DNA of 45,319 nucleotides from UBA11889 sp046582115 (GTDB lineage Bacteria > Pseudomonadota > Gammaproteobacteria > Pseudomonadales > Azotimanducaceae), in NCBI GenBank assembly GCA_046582115.1, contig JAYGFA010000077.1, positions 1 through 45,319 of the forward strand, in the 5' to 3' direction. Numbering within the stretch: the first letter of the stretch is position 1; each line of letters opens with the position of its first letter. The notes beneath the pieces are model-generated. The model did not search any database, was not told the DNA's origin, and worked only from the letters and a program-made list of their open reading frames with translations. Below are positions 7,827 through 16,502 of the stretch, piece by piece. The translations under genes and the position numbers were made by a program.

Positions 7827-8681
7827 ATGTCGGCACGAATTCTCGATGGTGAGTTTATAGCCAAGTCCATAAAGGATGCGATAGCCAGGCGCTCGGGCCA
7901 GCGCGTTACCGAGGGGCATCGTCCACCGGGATTGGGCATCGTCTTGGTTGGCGACGACCCTTCGTCCCACATCTATGTGCGCCTTAAGACGAAGGATTGT
8001 GAAGCGGTTGGCTTCCATACTGAACTGCGTCTTTTCGACCATTCCGCGTCCCAAGACGAGGTCATCTCCTGCATCCAACACCTTAACGACGACGACAATA
8101 TTGATGGCATCTTGGTCCAATTGCCGTTGCCGGCTCAAATTAATGCGATAGCCGTAATCAAAGCCATAAACCCCGAAAAGGACGTTGACGGTATTCACCC
8201 ATACAATCTCGGCATGCTGACGTTGCGCGAACCCGCAATACGGTCGTGCACGTCGAAAGCCATCATGTCGCTGTTAGACCACACCGACATTCCAATTCGT
8301 GGCCTTGATGCTACGGTCGTCGGCGCATCAAATCATGTCGGTCGTCCAACGTGCCTCGAACTATTACGTGCAGGTTGTACAGTGACAAGCTGCCACCGAT
8401 TCTCACGAGACACCCGATCCCACGTCGTCGCCGCTGACATCGTGATTAGTGCAACCGGCGTTGCAGGTCTCATCAAAGGCGACTGGATAAAACCGGGCGC
8501 AATAGTCATCGACGTTGGCATCGAACGTCAGCCAGACGGCTCACTTCGTGGGGATATCGATTTCGACAGCGTGGTCAAAGTAGCCGGTTGGTTAACGCCT
8601 GTTCCCGGAGGTGTCGGACCAATGACGCGTGTCTCTATACTCGAGAACGTTATTGAATCGGCGGAGAAGGTCGCACCTTGA
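7827..8681 (+). CDS. folD: Bifunctional methylenetetrahydrofolate dehydrogenase/cyclohydrolase
   Basis: Interconverts 5,10-methylene- and 10-formyl-tetrahydrofolate in one-carbon metabolism. 284 residues from the ATG at 7827 (GAGAG about 6 nt upstream); the frame is open further upstream but that part overlaps tRNA-Pro. The key residues Tyr50, Lys54, Gln98 and Asp121 are all present, as are the NADP loop VVGASNHVGRP and the C-terminal PVPGGVGPMT. One oddity: the usual PCTP motif near residue 140 reads SCTS. The adjacent tRNA cluster and tig is the arrangement known from Pseudomonas. Its stop overlaps the lpxH start. Confidence 0.96.
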   Translation: MSARILDGEFIAKSIKDAIARRSGQRVTEGHRPPGLGIVLVGDDPSSHIYVRLKTKDCEAVGFHTELRLFDHSASQDEVISCIQHLNDDDNIDGILVQLPLPAQINAIAVIKAINPEKDVDGIHPYNLGMLTLREPAIRSCTSKAIMSLLDHTDIPIRGLDATVVGASNHVGRPTCLELLRAGCTVTSCHRFSRDTRSHVVAADIVISATGVAGLIKGDWIKPGAIVIDVGIERQPDGSLRGDIDFDSVVKVAGWLTPVPGGVGPMTRVSILENVIESAEKVAP

Positions 8682-9337
8682 GCGCAATATGTATATCGGA
8701 CCTGCACCTCGACGCAACGAATCCGAAACGGCTCGATGCACTCAACCATCTGCTAACCCGAGAATCGGAAAAAGTAGACGCCATTTATGTCCTAGGGGAT
8801 TTAGTTGAGGTCTGGGTGGGCGATGACGATGACAGCCAATTCGCGAACGAGCTTCGTACGACGCTAGGAGCATGCACACGGCGCACCAGCCTGTACCTAA
8901 TGCACGGTAATCGAGATTTTCTCTTTGGAAAGACATTCGCAAACGAAACCGGCGCACACCCTATTGATGACCCTGTAGCGATTGAAGTCGAAGGGCGGCG
9001 CATTCTATTAGCGCACGGAGACGCCTTCTGTACCAAAGACGAACCGTATCAACAAATGCGGAAGCTTTTTCGCTCGACAGATTGGCAACGGGATATTCTG
9101 AGTCGATCATTGCGAGAACGTATCCAATTCGCTGATGAAATGCGTGAACAAAGTCGCCGATCAAGTGCCAATAAATCTCAAAACATCATGGACGTGACGG
9201 ACGAGGTCGTGCTAGCCGCAATGCAAAAAAACGACTGCGACGTCCTTATACATGGGCACACACATCGACCTGGGATTCATCGGATGGATAACACGAAAAC
9301 AAGGTATGTGCTTGGAGATTGGAACCGCTGCGGCTGA
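8678..9337 (+). CDS. lpxH: UDP-2,3-diacylglucosamine pyrophosphatase (lipid A synthesis)
   Basis: Cleaves UDP-2,3-diacylglucosamine to lipid X and UMP at the inner membrane, step four of lipid A synthesis. It has the calcineurin-like metallophosphatase motifs in order: SDLHL (Asp8, His10), LGDLVEVWVGDD (Asp41), HGNRDF (about 77-81), LAHGD (about 111-114) and GHTHRP (193-198). At 219 residues it is somewhat shorter than the E. coli enzyme (240). The start is TTG, overlapping the folD stop as TTGA, with GAGAAGG 7 nt upstream; translational coupling to folD is likely. Its presence implies an outer membrane with lipid A. Confidence 0.95.
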   Translation: MSAICISDLHLDATNPKRLDALNHLLTRESEKVDAIYVLGDLVEVWVGDDDDSQFANELRTTLGACTRRTSLYLMHGNRDFLFGKTFANETGAHPIDDPVAIEVEGRRILLAHGDAFCTKDEPYQQMRKLFRSTDWQRDILSRSLRERIQFADEMREQSRRSSANKSQNIMDVTDEVVLAAMQKNDCDVLIHGHTHRPGIHRMDNTKTRYVLGDWNRCG

Positions 9338-9393
9338 CTCGCCCGTATCGAAGGCGGTGGCGTCAGTTTGGAGTGCTTCTCTATCTAAATAGT

Positions 9394-10014
9394 TTACGAA
9401 CGGGTGTCGAGTTCGACGGCGGGACCACTGTGGAACCGAAAGTTGCCGTCCGCTGCGGTTATCAAGTTATTCTCTAAGTCCAAAATCAATTCCGTGCGCG
9501 TAGCAACATCCTTTTCGTCTCCGTACTCCAACGCCAACTCGCGGTATTCTTCAAAATGCCGTTTTTCAGAGTCCAGAAGATTTCGATATAGCGTCGCCAG
9601 CTTCCCACCAACGACATCGGCGAGCAGCGCGAATCGCTCGCAGCTGCGAGCCTCAATGACACTTGCAACTAACAGCGTATCTACCAGTCGTAGCGGTTCA
9701 CCGGGCCGAACCATTCTATTAAGTGATCCGGCATACCGGCTCGCCGAAACGTATCGATAGGCAGTGCCGCGCTCTTCTAGGACTCGCGCAACCTGCTCAA
9801 AGTGCCGCAACTCTTCCCGGGCTAGTTTTGATAGTCGTTGTAACAGGCGCGGTTTTTCCGTGTATCGGAAGAGAAGCGACAGCGCGGTTCTCGCCGCTTT
9901 CTTTTCGCAATTGGCATGATCGATCAAAAGTAGATCGCAATTCGACATCGCGCTCGCGATCCACGTGTCCGGCGTAGGTACTCGTAAGTAGTTCGAAATT
10001 GTAGCCGGAATCAT
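9394..10014 (-). CDS. miaE: tRNA-(ms2io6A37) hydroxylase MiaE
   Basis: Diiron oxygenase that hydroxylates the isopentenyl side chain of 2-methylthio-N6-isopentenyladenosine at tRNA position 37. 206 residues, all helical in character. The ferritin-like metal ligands can be read off: Glu37 (NCEKKA), Glu68 and His71 (REELRHF), Glu121 (VIEARSCERF), Glu150 and His153 (DSEKRHFEEY). It starts at ATG overlapping the upstream DUF1289 gene by four bases (ATGA), so the two are translationally coupled. It implies that MiaA and MiaB are encoded elsewhere. It is convergent with lpxH across a 56-bp gap that has only an imperfect hairpin. Confidence 0.92.
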   Translation of the reverse strand: MIPATISNYLRVPTPDTWIASAMSNCDLLLIDHANCEKKAARTALSLLFRYTEKPRLLQRLSKLAREELRHFEQVARVLEERGTAYRYVSASRYAGSLNRMVRPGEPLRLVDTLLVASVIEARSCERFALLADVVGGKLATLYRNLLDSEKRHFEEYRELALEYGDEKDVATRTELILDLENNLITAADGNFRFHSGPAVELDTRS

Positions 10015-10442
10015 AGGGCGAGCGTCTTAAAGCTGCGTTCATAATATGCAGTCGAGCGGATGTAAAAATCGCGATCGATCGACCGTAATACGTCGCTCGC
10101 TAATGCGTCGTGTGGCAAGCCCACGGGCTTGAGTCCAGCCTCTATAGGTGTTTGCTCTACGTTCCTCAACACCGTCAAAACCAGCGGTGCAAACGCCATC
10201 GGCTTCAAGTCAGTGATCGGCTCCGTGGCTCGCCGCCATCGATTCTTATCGTGAACGCGTACGCACGCCCGGACGCTTTCGTCACGCAATTCACTGAGGC
10301 GTGACCATACTCGCTGCTGTTGATCCGCGTTGTAACCGTTCCAATCTACGATTTCATGTGAAAAGCGCTTACATCCCCTGCAAACCAAGTCACCGTACGT
10401 CGTAGAGCAAACTCCGACACATGGCGTACTTCGGTTAGTCAA
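10011..10442 (-). CDS. DUF1289 family small zinc-ribbon-like protein
   Basis: Function unknown. The N-terminal 45 residues carry the DUF1289 pattern with four cysteines (CVGVCS, then CRGCKR) and the WNGYNADQQQRVWSRL helix that follows in this family. At 143 residues it is longer than the usual short members (about 60-80); the C-terminal 90 residues show no motif I recognise. The start is TTG with no good Shine-Dalgarno, so it is uncertain. It overlaps miaE by four bases, which suggests a functional or at least an expression link with tRNA modification. The family is likely; any role is open. Confidence 0.78.
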   Translation of the reverse strand: MTNRSTPCVGVCSTTYGDLVCRGCKRFSHEIVDWNGYNADQQQRVWSRLSELRDESVRACVRVHDKNRWRRATEPITDLKPMAFAPLVLTVLRNVEQTPIEAGLKPVGLPHDALASDVLRSIDRDFYIRSTAYYERSFKTLAL

Positions 10443-10541
10443 CGTTCAAGACACCGACGACCGAGGTGGGTCACCGAATCGAAACCATACGTTGTACCCA
10501 GTCGTCATCGAAGTCATGTTGAATCTAGCTTCACTCAAACG

Positions 10542-12068
10542 TCAAGCTTGGTTGTGAAGTTCGATCACAGTCGGTTCGTCAGATAACTCCGCGTCACGGC
10601 GTTGTTTCGATTCGTCATTTCGGTCCATCGACAATCGTTCTAGATACGCATCGTCGATGTCGCCCGTAACGTAATTGCCATCAAAGACAGAACAATCGAA
10701 GCGTTCAATCGCACGGTTTCCCTCACGGGCCGATTCAACAAGGTCGTCCATATGTTGATAGATAAGCCAGTCAGCCCCCAGATACGACCCGACCTCTTCG
10801 TCCGTACGGTTGTGCGCAACGAATTCTGCAGCCGTCGGCATATCGATACCGTATACGTTCGGATACCGTACCGCAGGGGCGGCCACAGCAACGAATACCT
10901 TTCGAGCGCCAGCATCACGGGCCTGTTGCACAATCTCCTGAGTAGTCGTACCCCGAACAATAGAATCTTCCACGAGCAGCACGTTCTTTCCGTCGAATTC
11001 TAGATCGATCGCATTGAGCTTTTGCCGCACCGATTTTTTGCGTTGGTTTTGGCCAGGCATGATGAACGTACGCCCGACATAACGATTTTTTACGAACCCT
11101 TCCCGAAGTTTGACGTCGAGCCGATGCGCGAGGGGTTGTGCTGCTGTCCGACTGGTTTCAGGTATCGGCATCACCACATCGATTTCGTGATCCCGGCCCG
11201 CGCGTTGTTCCAAAATCCGATCAGCAAGTTTTTCGCCCATCCTCAATCGTGCTTTGTGCACGGAGATGTCATCCATGATCGAATCAGGACGAGCTAAATA
11301 AACGTGTTCAAAGATACACGGCGTAAGACTTGCTTCAACAGCGCATTGCTGGACGTGCGAACGGCCCTCGGCGTCTATATAGATTGCTTCGCCGGGCGCT
11401 ACATCACCAATGAGTTCGAAACCGAGAACCGCTAAAGCCGCACTTTCACTAGCGATCATGTATTCCTCGCCACCGCGGGCCTCGCGATAGCCGTACACCA
11501 ATGGCCTTATGCCATGTGGATCTCTAAAACCGACGATACCTCCTCCCATGATCATTGCGACGGCAGCGTAGGCTCCAAGGCAACGAATGTGGACCCCTGC
11601 AACCGCTTCAAAAACGTGTTCAGGGCCAGGGACGAATTCGCCGAGTTTATCGAGCTCGTGGGCGAAAACATTTAGTAGAATTTCGGAATCGGACTCAGTA
11701 TTAACGTGGCGTAGATCGGCGCGAAATACATCGGCCACCAGTTCTTTGGCGTTGGTCAAATTACCGTTATGCGCCAAGCTTATTCCGTACGGAGAATTCA
11801 CGTACATTGGCTGGGCTTCCGCCGAGCTACTGGTGCCGGCAGTGGGATAGCGTACATGTCCAATGCCCATGTTGCCCGCGAGCCTCTGCATATGACGCTG
11901 ACGAAATACCTGGCTGACCAAGCCCGTATCTTTTCGGAGATGAAGTCGATCGCCGTCAATCGTGACCATGCCAGCAGCGTCCTGTCCGCGATGTTGCAAG
12001 ACAGTCAACGCGTCATATATGTCCTGATTAACAGGCCCCTGGCCTACGATTCCAACGACGCCGCACAT
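10542..12068 (-). CDS. purF: Amidophosphoribosyltransferase (purine synthesis, step 1)
   Basis: Makes phosphoribosylamine from PRPP and glutamine. 508 residues. The N-terminal nucleophile Cys2 (MCGVVGIVG) is exposed after Met removal with no propeptide, as in the E. coli type. The glutaminase domain has GHVRYPTAG and LAHNGNLTN; the PRPP-binding loop VLLVEDSIVRGTT lies near residue 365. It is the distal part of a folC-dedD-cvpA-purF unit, 7 bases after cvpA. No PurR-type operator or terminator is evident in the 99-bp gap that follows. Confidence 0.97.
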   Translation of the reverse strand: MCGVVGIVGQGPVNQDIYDALTVLQHRGQDAAGMVTIDGDRLHLRKDTGLVSQVFRQRHMQRLAGNMGIGHVRYPTAGTSSSAEAQPMYVNSPYGISLAHNGNLTNAKELVADVFRADLRHVNTESDSEILLNVFAHELDKLGEFVPGPEHVFEAVAGVHIRCLGAYAAVAMIMGGGIVGFRDPHGIRPLVYGYREARGGEEYMIASESAALAVLGFELIGDVAPGEAIYIDAEGRSHVQQCAVEASLTPCIFEHVYLARPDSIMDDISVHKARLRMGEKLADRILEQRAGRDHEIDVVMPIPETSRTAAQPLAHRLDVKLREGFVKNRYVGRTFIMPGQNQRKKSVRQKLNAIDLEFDGKNVLLVEDSIVRGTTTQEIVQQARDAGARKVFVAVAAPAVRYPNVYGIDMPTAAEFVAHNRTDEEVGSYLGADWLIYQHMDDLVESAREGNRAIERFDCSVFDGNYVTGDIDDAYLERLSMDRNDESKQRRDAELSDEPTVIELHNQA

Positions 12069-12075
12069 ACTATGT

Positions 12076-12588
12076 TTAACCTCGCAGAGCTTCCTTTATG
12101 AATCCAAAGAACCGCACGATGTCCGACTCAAACGCCATCAAATAGGGTCGAAGTGTCGACTCCTGCCACCAATCAGTTTCTGCCTGAGAAGACTCGACCG
12201 CCACAAGTGCAACGATGACTAGTATAGCGCCTCGCGCCCCACCAAAGAAAAATCCCAGCGTTCGATCGGTCCCGGTTAAGCCGGTTCCCTTTACGAGCTT
12301 TCCCAGCATCCACTGGACAATGACACCTATTACGAGCACTCCGATAAATATTGCAGCAAAAGCACCAGAATATTGGAACGCTTGTTGCGCCGGTTCAGAC
12401 AACTCTTTCACCCAATCAAACTGAATGAAAACCATCGCCGCTTCCGCAAACACCGTGGCACTAAGGAATGCTGTCAGCCAGATTGCGAGAGAAACTGTTT
12501 CGCGCACAAGTCCGCGCGCCATTCCAATTGCTGCCGAGATCATTAACACAGCTGAAATAGCGATATCTGCAAAATGCCAACCGGTCAC
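12076..12588 (-). CDS. cvpA: CvpA family inner-membrane protein
   Basis: Colicin V production protein family; 170 residues with four predicted membrane segments (about 4-24, 30-52, 72-98 and 108-128). Molecular function is not settled; in E. coli it is tied to envelope stress and colicin V export. Gene order dedD-cvpA-purF is the classical one. The start is GTG overlapping the dedD stop (GTGA, 12585-12588). Confidence 0.93.
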   Translation of the reverse strand: MTGWHFADIAISAVLMISAAIGMARGLVRETVSLAIWLTAFLSATVFAEAAMVFIQFDWVKELSEPAQQAFQYSGAFAAIFIGVLVIGVIVQWMLGKLVKGTGLTGTDRTLGFFFGGARGAILVIVALVAVESSQAETDWWQESTLRPYLMAFESDIVRFFGFIKEALRG

Positions 12589-13145
12589 TGACTAAAACCA
12601 ACGATTAGTGCTTCCAAGCCCTCGTATCCATCGACCAGTTCCTCCTGCATAGCTAGCGCATCCGCACGCAGTAGCATAGGTCCAACGGCAACTCGCGTTC
12701 GATTACCCTCATCTTTGCGTATATTCGAAAGCCAGGCCGAATAACCATCCTGAAGCAAACGATCACGCAAAGCGGTTGCGTTATCGAACTGATCGAAGCT
12801 ACCAACCTGCACCGCCCATACGAGAGTAGAGGTATTTTCAATGGACAAAACCGGATCGCCGATCCGAGTATCGTTGTCTTCTAGGTAACCTTCCTCGTCA
12901 ATCATCTCGCGAAGTACTTCACGAGCATTTAGAGCCGCTTTCAATCCTGGAACCTCGGAAATATCGTCCGGAACTGCCTCAGAAAAATCCATCGCGTCAA
13001 CGGTTTGCCGCAGGTCTAAAGCCTCCGAATTTAACGACTCGGTATGTTCGAGTCCGTCTCCATCGAACAGCATCGGTAGAAATATGACCGCTATTGAGGC
13101 GAGGACGACGGCGCCTGTGACCCGGTACTTAGTCAACTCCTTCAC
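12585..13145 (-). CDS. dedD: SPOR domain protein, DedD-like
   Basis: Inner-membrane division protein whose C-terminal SPOR domain binds denuded septal peptidoglycan. 186 residues: a short cytoplasmic N-terminus, one membrane segment (about 8-27, TGAVVLASIAVIFLPMLF), a linker, and a SPOR domain from about residue 108 (WAVQVGSFDQFDNATALRDRL to TRVAVGPM). The start is GTG at 13145. It lies 19 bases after folC, in the same place as dedD in E. coli and Pseudomonas. Confidence 0.9.
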   Translation of the reverse strand: MKELTKYRVTGAVVLASIAVIFLPMLFDGDGLEHTESLNSEALDLRQTVDAMDFSEAVPDDISEVPGLKAALNAREVLREMIDEEGYLEDNDTRIGDPVLSIENTSTLVWAVQVGSFDQFDNATALRDRLLQDGYSAWLSNIRKDEGNRTRVAVGPMLLRADALAMQEELVDGYEGLEALIVGFSQ

Positions 13146-13164
13146 AGGGCTAGCTGTTCGTTAG

Positions 13165-14427
13165 TTATCGGGAAAATAACCAAGTGCGCATTCGCTCGAC
13201 TAAATCAAAGGACCCGAATACGAGAATAAGGTCACTACTCTGCGTCGTATTGATGAGGTAATCAACACTAGACTCTAACTTCCCGCCGACGCACCCCCGA
13301 GGCCCGAAACTAACTTTCCGTTCGAGTTCGCTAGCGCGCTGTCCCCTAGCACCAATAGTGTCCGCGTACACCACTTCGTCTAACGCATCGCCCAACTCCC
13401 TCAATATCTGTGTAGCGTCCTTGTCCGCATAACATCCAAACAGTCCAGTGAGACGACGACCCGGATAACGATCCTTCAGCTGTGCCAATAGAAACCGAGC
13501 GGCATGTGGATTATGGGCAACATCGAGAATCCAAGTACGGTCCATCTTGTCTATTACTTCGACGCGTCCCGGTAGACGAACGACCATGGCGTCCCCAATC
13601 ACTTTGGGATCCACAGATACGCCGAGCAGAACCGCAGCCTGCAGTGCGACGACTGCATTCGCCGTCGCGACGGACGGTCTCTGGCAATAGCAATATGAGT
13701 TGCGTTGGGTGCCTTCAGTAACCTCAACTCTCCAACCTTTCGAATCTGCATGTTCTTGAAAGTCGCGCCCCGCCAGATAAATCTCTACTTCGAGATCATT
13801 CGCGTAATGCTCTACAGATTCGGGTATTTGCGGTTCACCGAAAATCAAAGGTTTGTCGCGCCGTAATATTCCGGCTTTTTCACGACCAATGCTTCCTCGA
13901 TCAGATCCGAGGAATTCCTCATGATCGATACCTAAGCTGGCAATAATGCTTAGATCACCGTCGATAATATTTACCGCGTCTAGGCGGCCACCGAGACCGA
14001 CCTCGAGGATGGCGTAATCGAGATTCTCTCGGCCGAAGCACGCGAGCGCAGCGAGAACAGCGTACTCGAAATAATTAAGAGGTATCTGGTTTCGGGCGGC
14101 TTCGACCGCTTCAAAACTCTTCACCAAACTATCGTCACTCACCTCCTTGCCCTGGACTCTCACCCGTTCGTTAAAGACATGCAGATGCGGCGACAACGTG
14201 GTCCCAACACGAGCGCCAGACTCTACGAGTATCTGTTCGAGAAAAACGGCCGTAGACCCCTTGCCGTTCGTTCCTGCTACCACAATTACTGTTTGCGCAG
14301 GCCGCAACACCCCCATGCGTGTAGCAACACCGCGCACCCGCTGTAATCCGCCAAGCACATTTTTCGGATGTTCCCGCCCGATCCGGGCAAGCCATCCGTT
14401 TAGCGAAGACGATTCCTTTTGTGACAC
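13165..14427 (-). CDS. folC: Dihydrofolate synthase/folylpolyglutamate synthase
   Basis: Adds glutamate to dihydropteroate and extends the polyglutamate tail of folates. 420 residues, normal length. Mur-ligase-like ATP loop VVAGTNGKGST near residue 50, SPHLHVFNERVRV, and the central GLGGRLDAVN and GIDHEEFLG motifs are canonical. The start is GTG at 14427 with GAG about 8 nt upstream. In many gammaproteobacteria accD lies just before folC; here trpA does, 39 bases away. Confidence 0.96.
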   Translation of the reverse strand: MSQKESSSLNGWLARIGREHPKNVLGGLQRVRGVATRMGVLRPAQTVIVVAGTNGKGSTAVFLEQILVESGARVGTTLSPHLHVFNERVRVQGKEVSDDSLVKSFEAVEAARNQIPLNYFEYAVLAALACFGRENLDYAILEVGLGGRLDAVNIIDGDLSIIASLGIDHEEFLGSDRGSIGREKAGILRRDKPLIFGEPQIPESVEHYANDLEVEIYLAGRDFQEHADSKGWRVEVTEGTQRNSYCYCQRPSVATANAVVALQAAVLLGVSVDPKVIGDAMVVRLPGRVEVIDKMDRTWILDVAHNPHAARFLLAQLKDRYPGRRLTGLFGCYADKDATQILRELGDALDEVVYADTIGARGQRASELERKVSFGPRGCVGGKLESSVDYLINTTQSSDLILVFGSFDLVERMRTWLFSR

Positions 14428-14466
14428 GCGTTAACTCGACATCGAAGAATTTCTATCCGGGAGCAT

Positions 14467-15291
14467 TTACTGACGCGCTTCCTGGTCACTCTCGTCCATC
14501 GCGTCTCGGAATTCCTTTACTTGCGCTTCGAGGGCGTCTGGAATTTTACGTTCCGAACCTCGCAAAGTTTCCATCGTTCGGACAAGCGCGCTTCCAACAA
14601 CCACCCCGTCCGCGTACGTCGCTATACGCCGTGCATCCTGGGAATCTTTGACACCGAAACCGACCATCACCGGCAGCGATGTATACGACCGGACCCGCAG
14701 TACTTCTTTCCGAATGGTCTCGACCTCCAGATGCTGAGCACCCGTCACCCCTTTTAACGAAACGTAGTAAATGAAACCGCCTGCCACGGAAACGATCGAA
14801 CGCGCGCGTGCCTCAGTTGTCGTGGGTGCAATCAAAAAGACAAGATCGAGATCCACCGGTGCAAATACGGTTTGAATATCCAGCGCTTCTTCTGGCGGGA
14901 GATTTACGATGATGACGCCATCGACACCAGCCTCCACGGCGGCGTTCGCGAAGTGCTCGGCGCCTTGACGCAATAACGAATTAAAATATCCCATCAGGAG
15001 CACGGGCGTTGTTGCATTGCTTTGTCTGAAGTCTTGCACTATCTCAAAAACCGTCACCAAATTGACCCCGTTCGCAAGAGCGCGCTCCGACGACTTCTGT
15101 ATCGTCGGACCCTCGGCTTCGGGATCTGAAAACGGGACACCCAGCTCGAGAATATCGACGCCTCCCTTAACCAACGCGTGAAGCGCAGGAACGGTGGTTT
15201 CGGTTGACGGATCACCCGCGGTAATGAAAGACACCAACGCGGTTTTACCATCGCGTTTGTAGGTTCCGAGCCGCGAACCAATACGACTCAA
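14467..15291 (-). CDS. trpA: Tryptophan synthase alpha chain, with Glu at the catalytic Asp60 position
   Basis: Cleaves indole-3-glycerol phosphate to indole, passed to TrpB. 274 residues, complete TIM barrel. The general-acid/base Glu49 is present (ILELGVPFSDP), but the usual DPxADGP reads DPEAEGP, so the second catalytic acid Asp60 is Glu60; the codon is GAG. The phosphate-binding loop GFGVKD and the GVTG region are intact. The start is TTG overlapping the trpB stop (TTGA, 15288-15291), so translation is coupled. Everything else argues for a functional gene. Confidence 0.95.
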   Translation of the reverse strand: MSRIGSRLGTYKRDGKTALVSFITAGDPSTETTVPALHALVKGGVDILELGVPFSDPEAEGPTIQKSSERALANGVNLVTVFEIVQDFRQSNATTPVLLMGYFNSLLRQGAEHFANAAVEAGVDGVIIVNLPPEEALDIQTVFAPVDLDLVFLIAPTTTEARARSIVSVAGGFIYYVSLKGVTGAQHLEVETIRKEVLRVRSYTSLPVMVGFGVKDSQDARRIATYADGVVVGSALVRTMETLRGSERKIPDALEAQVKEFRDAMDESDQEARQ

Positions 15292-16502
15292 AATTTAATC
15301 CCATCCATATCCGCAATGGTTTGGATATCCTTGTCCCCACGGCCCGAGAGATTGACGACGATAATTTCGTCCTTGCTGCGACGCAACGCCTCGATGGCGG
15401 CATAAGCGACGGCGTGACTCGATTCCAGTGCCGGCATAATCCCTTCTGTCCGATTCAACAGTCGGAATGCGTCAACGGCCTCGTCGTCCGTCACCGCGAC
15501 GTAGCTGGCACGTCCAATGTCTTTCCAGTAAGAATGTTCGGGACCGACGCCCGGGTAGTCGAGACCCGCCGAAATCGAGTGCGTCTCTAGTATTTGGCCG
15601 TCATCGTCGTCCATCAGGTAGCTACGGCTTCCGTGCAACACCCCAGGCCGGCCAGCGTTCAGTGGCGCCGCGTGCCGGCCTGTCTCAATACCAAGCCCAG
15701 CCGCCTCCACACCTACCAAATCGACCCCATCGTCATCAACAAATGGAAAAAATAGTCCCATTGCATTCGAACCACCGCCCACGCACGCGATAAGCACATC
15801 CGGAAGGCGCCCTACCTGCTCCAGACTTTGCTCTTTCGTTTCCCTACCAATGACGGCTTGAAAATCCCGGACGAGCGCCGGGTATGGGTGAGGTCCCGCA
15901 ACACTCCCGATAATATAGTGCGTATCGTCAACGTTCGTTACCCAGTCACGCATTGCTTCGTTCATCGCATCTTTTAGTGTTCGCGATCCCGAAGAAACGG
16001 AGACCACCTCGGCTCCTAACAATTTCATGCGATATACGTTGAGCGCTTGTCGTTTTACGTCTTCTGCACCCATGTAGACGCAACAATCGAAACCAAACCG
16101 TGCCGCTACCGTTGCGGTGGCAACGCCGTGCTGACCGGCCCCGGTTTCCGCTATCACCCGGCGTTTCCCCATCCGTTCTGCAAGTAAGGCCTGTCCCACG
16201 GCGTTGTTGATTTTGTGAGCACCCGTGTGATTCAAGTCCTCTCGTTTAAGGAAAATGCGCGCGCCGCCAATCTCATCCGTGAGCCGACGTGCCTCGTACA
16301 ACGGCGTAGGTCTACCAACGTAATGGGCTAAATCATGTTCGAACCGTAGGCGAAATGCTTCGTCCGTCGACAAGTTCTCATAGAGCTCAGTCAGCTCATC
16401 AAGCGCGTGCGTCAACGTCTCTGCGACGAAACGTCCGCCGAATTCTCCGAAGCGTCCACCGTCGTCCGGTGCGCTATACGGTTTACGGTTACCCGTCGAC
16501 AC
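15288..16502 (-). CDS. trpB: Tryptophan synthase beta chain
   Basis: PLP enzyme joining indole and serine to tryptophan. The catalytic lysine is in NHTGAHKINN, the catalytic glutamate in AETGAGQHG, and the phosphate cradle in GGGSNAMG. I prefer the GTG start at 16502 (404 residues), since GAGG lies 6 nt upstream and the product then begins close to the conserved YSAPD...GRFGEFGGRF. An ATG at 16514 would add four residues but lacks a ribosome site. The start overlaps the trpF end by 14 bases. The order trpF-trpB-trpA is standard. Confidence 0.95.
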   Translation of the reverse strand: MSTGNRKPYSAPDDGGRFGEFGGRFVAETLTHALDELTELYENLSTDEAFRLRFEHDLAHYVGRPTPLYEARRLTDEIGGARIFLKREDLNHTGAHKINNAVGQALLAERMGKRRVIAETGAGQHGVATATVAARFGFDCCVYMGAEDVKRQALNVYRMKLLGAEVVSVSSGSRTLKDAMNEAMRDWVTNVDDTHYIIGSVAGPHPYPALVRDFQAVIGRETKEQSLEQVGRLPDVLIACVGGGSNAMGLFFPFVDDDGVDLVGVEAAGLGIETGRHAAPLNAGRPGVLHGSRSYLMDDDDGQILETHSISAGLDYPGVGPEHSYWKDIGRASYVAVTDDEAVDAFRLLNRTEGIMPALESSHAVAYAAIEALRRSKDEIIVVNLSGRGDKDIQTIADMDGIKF

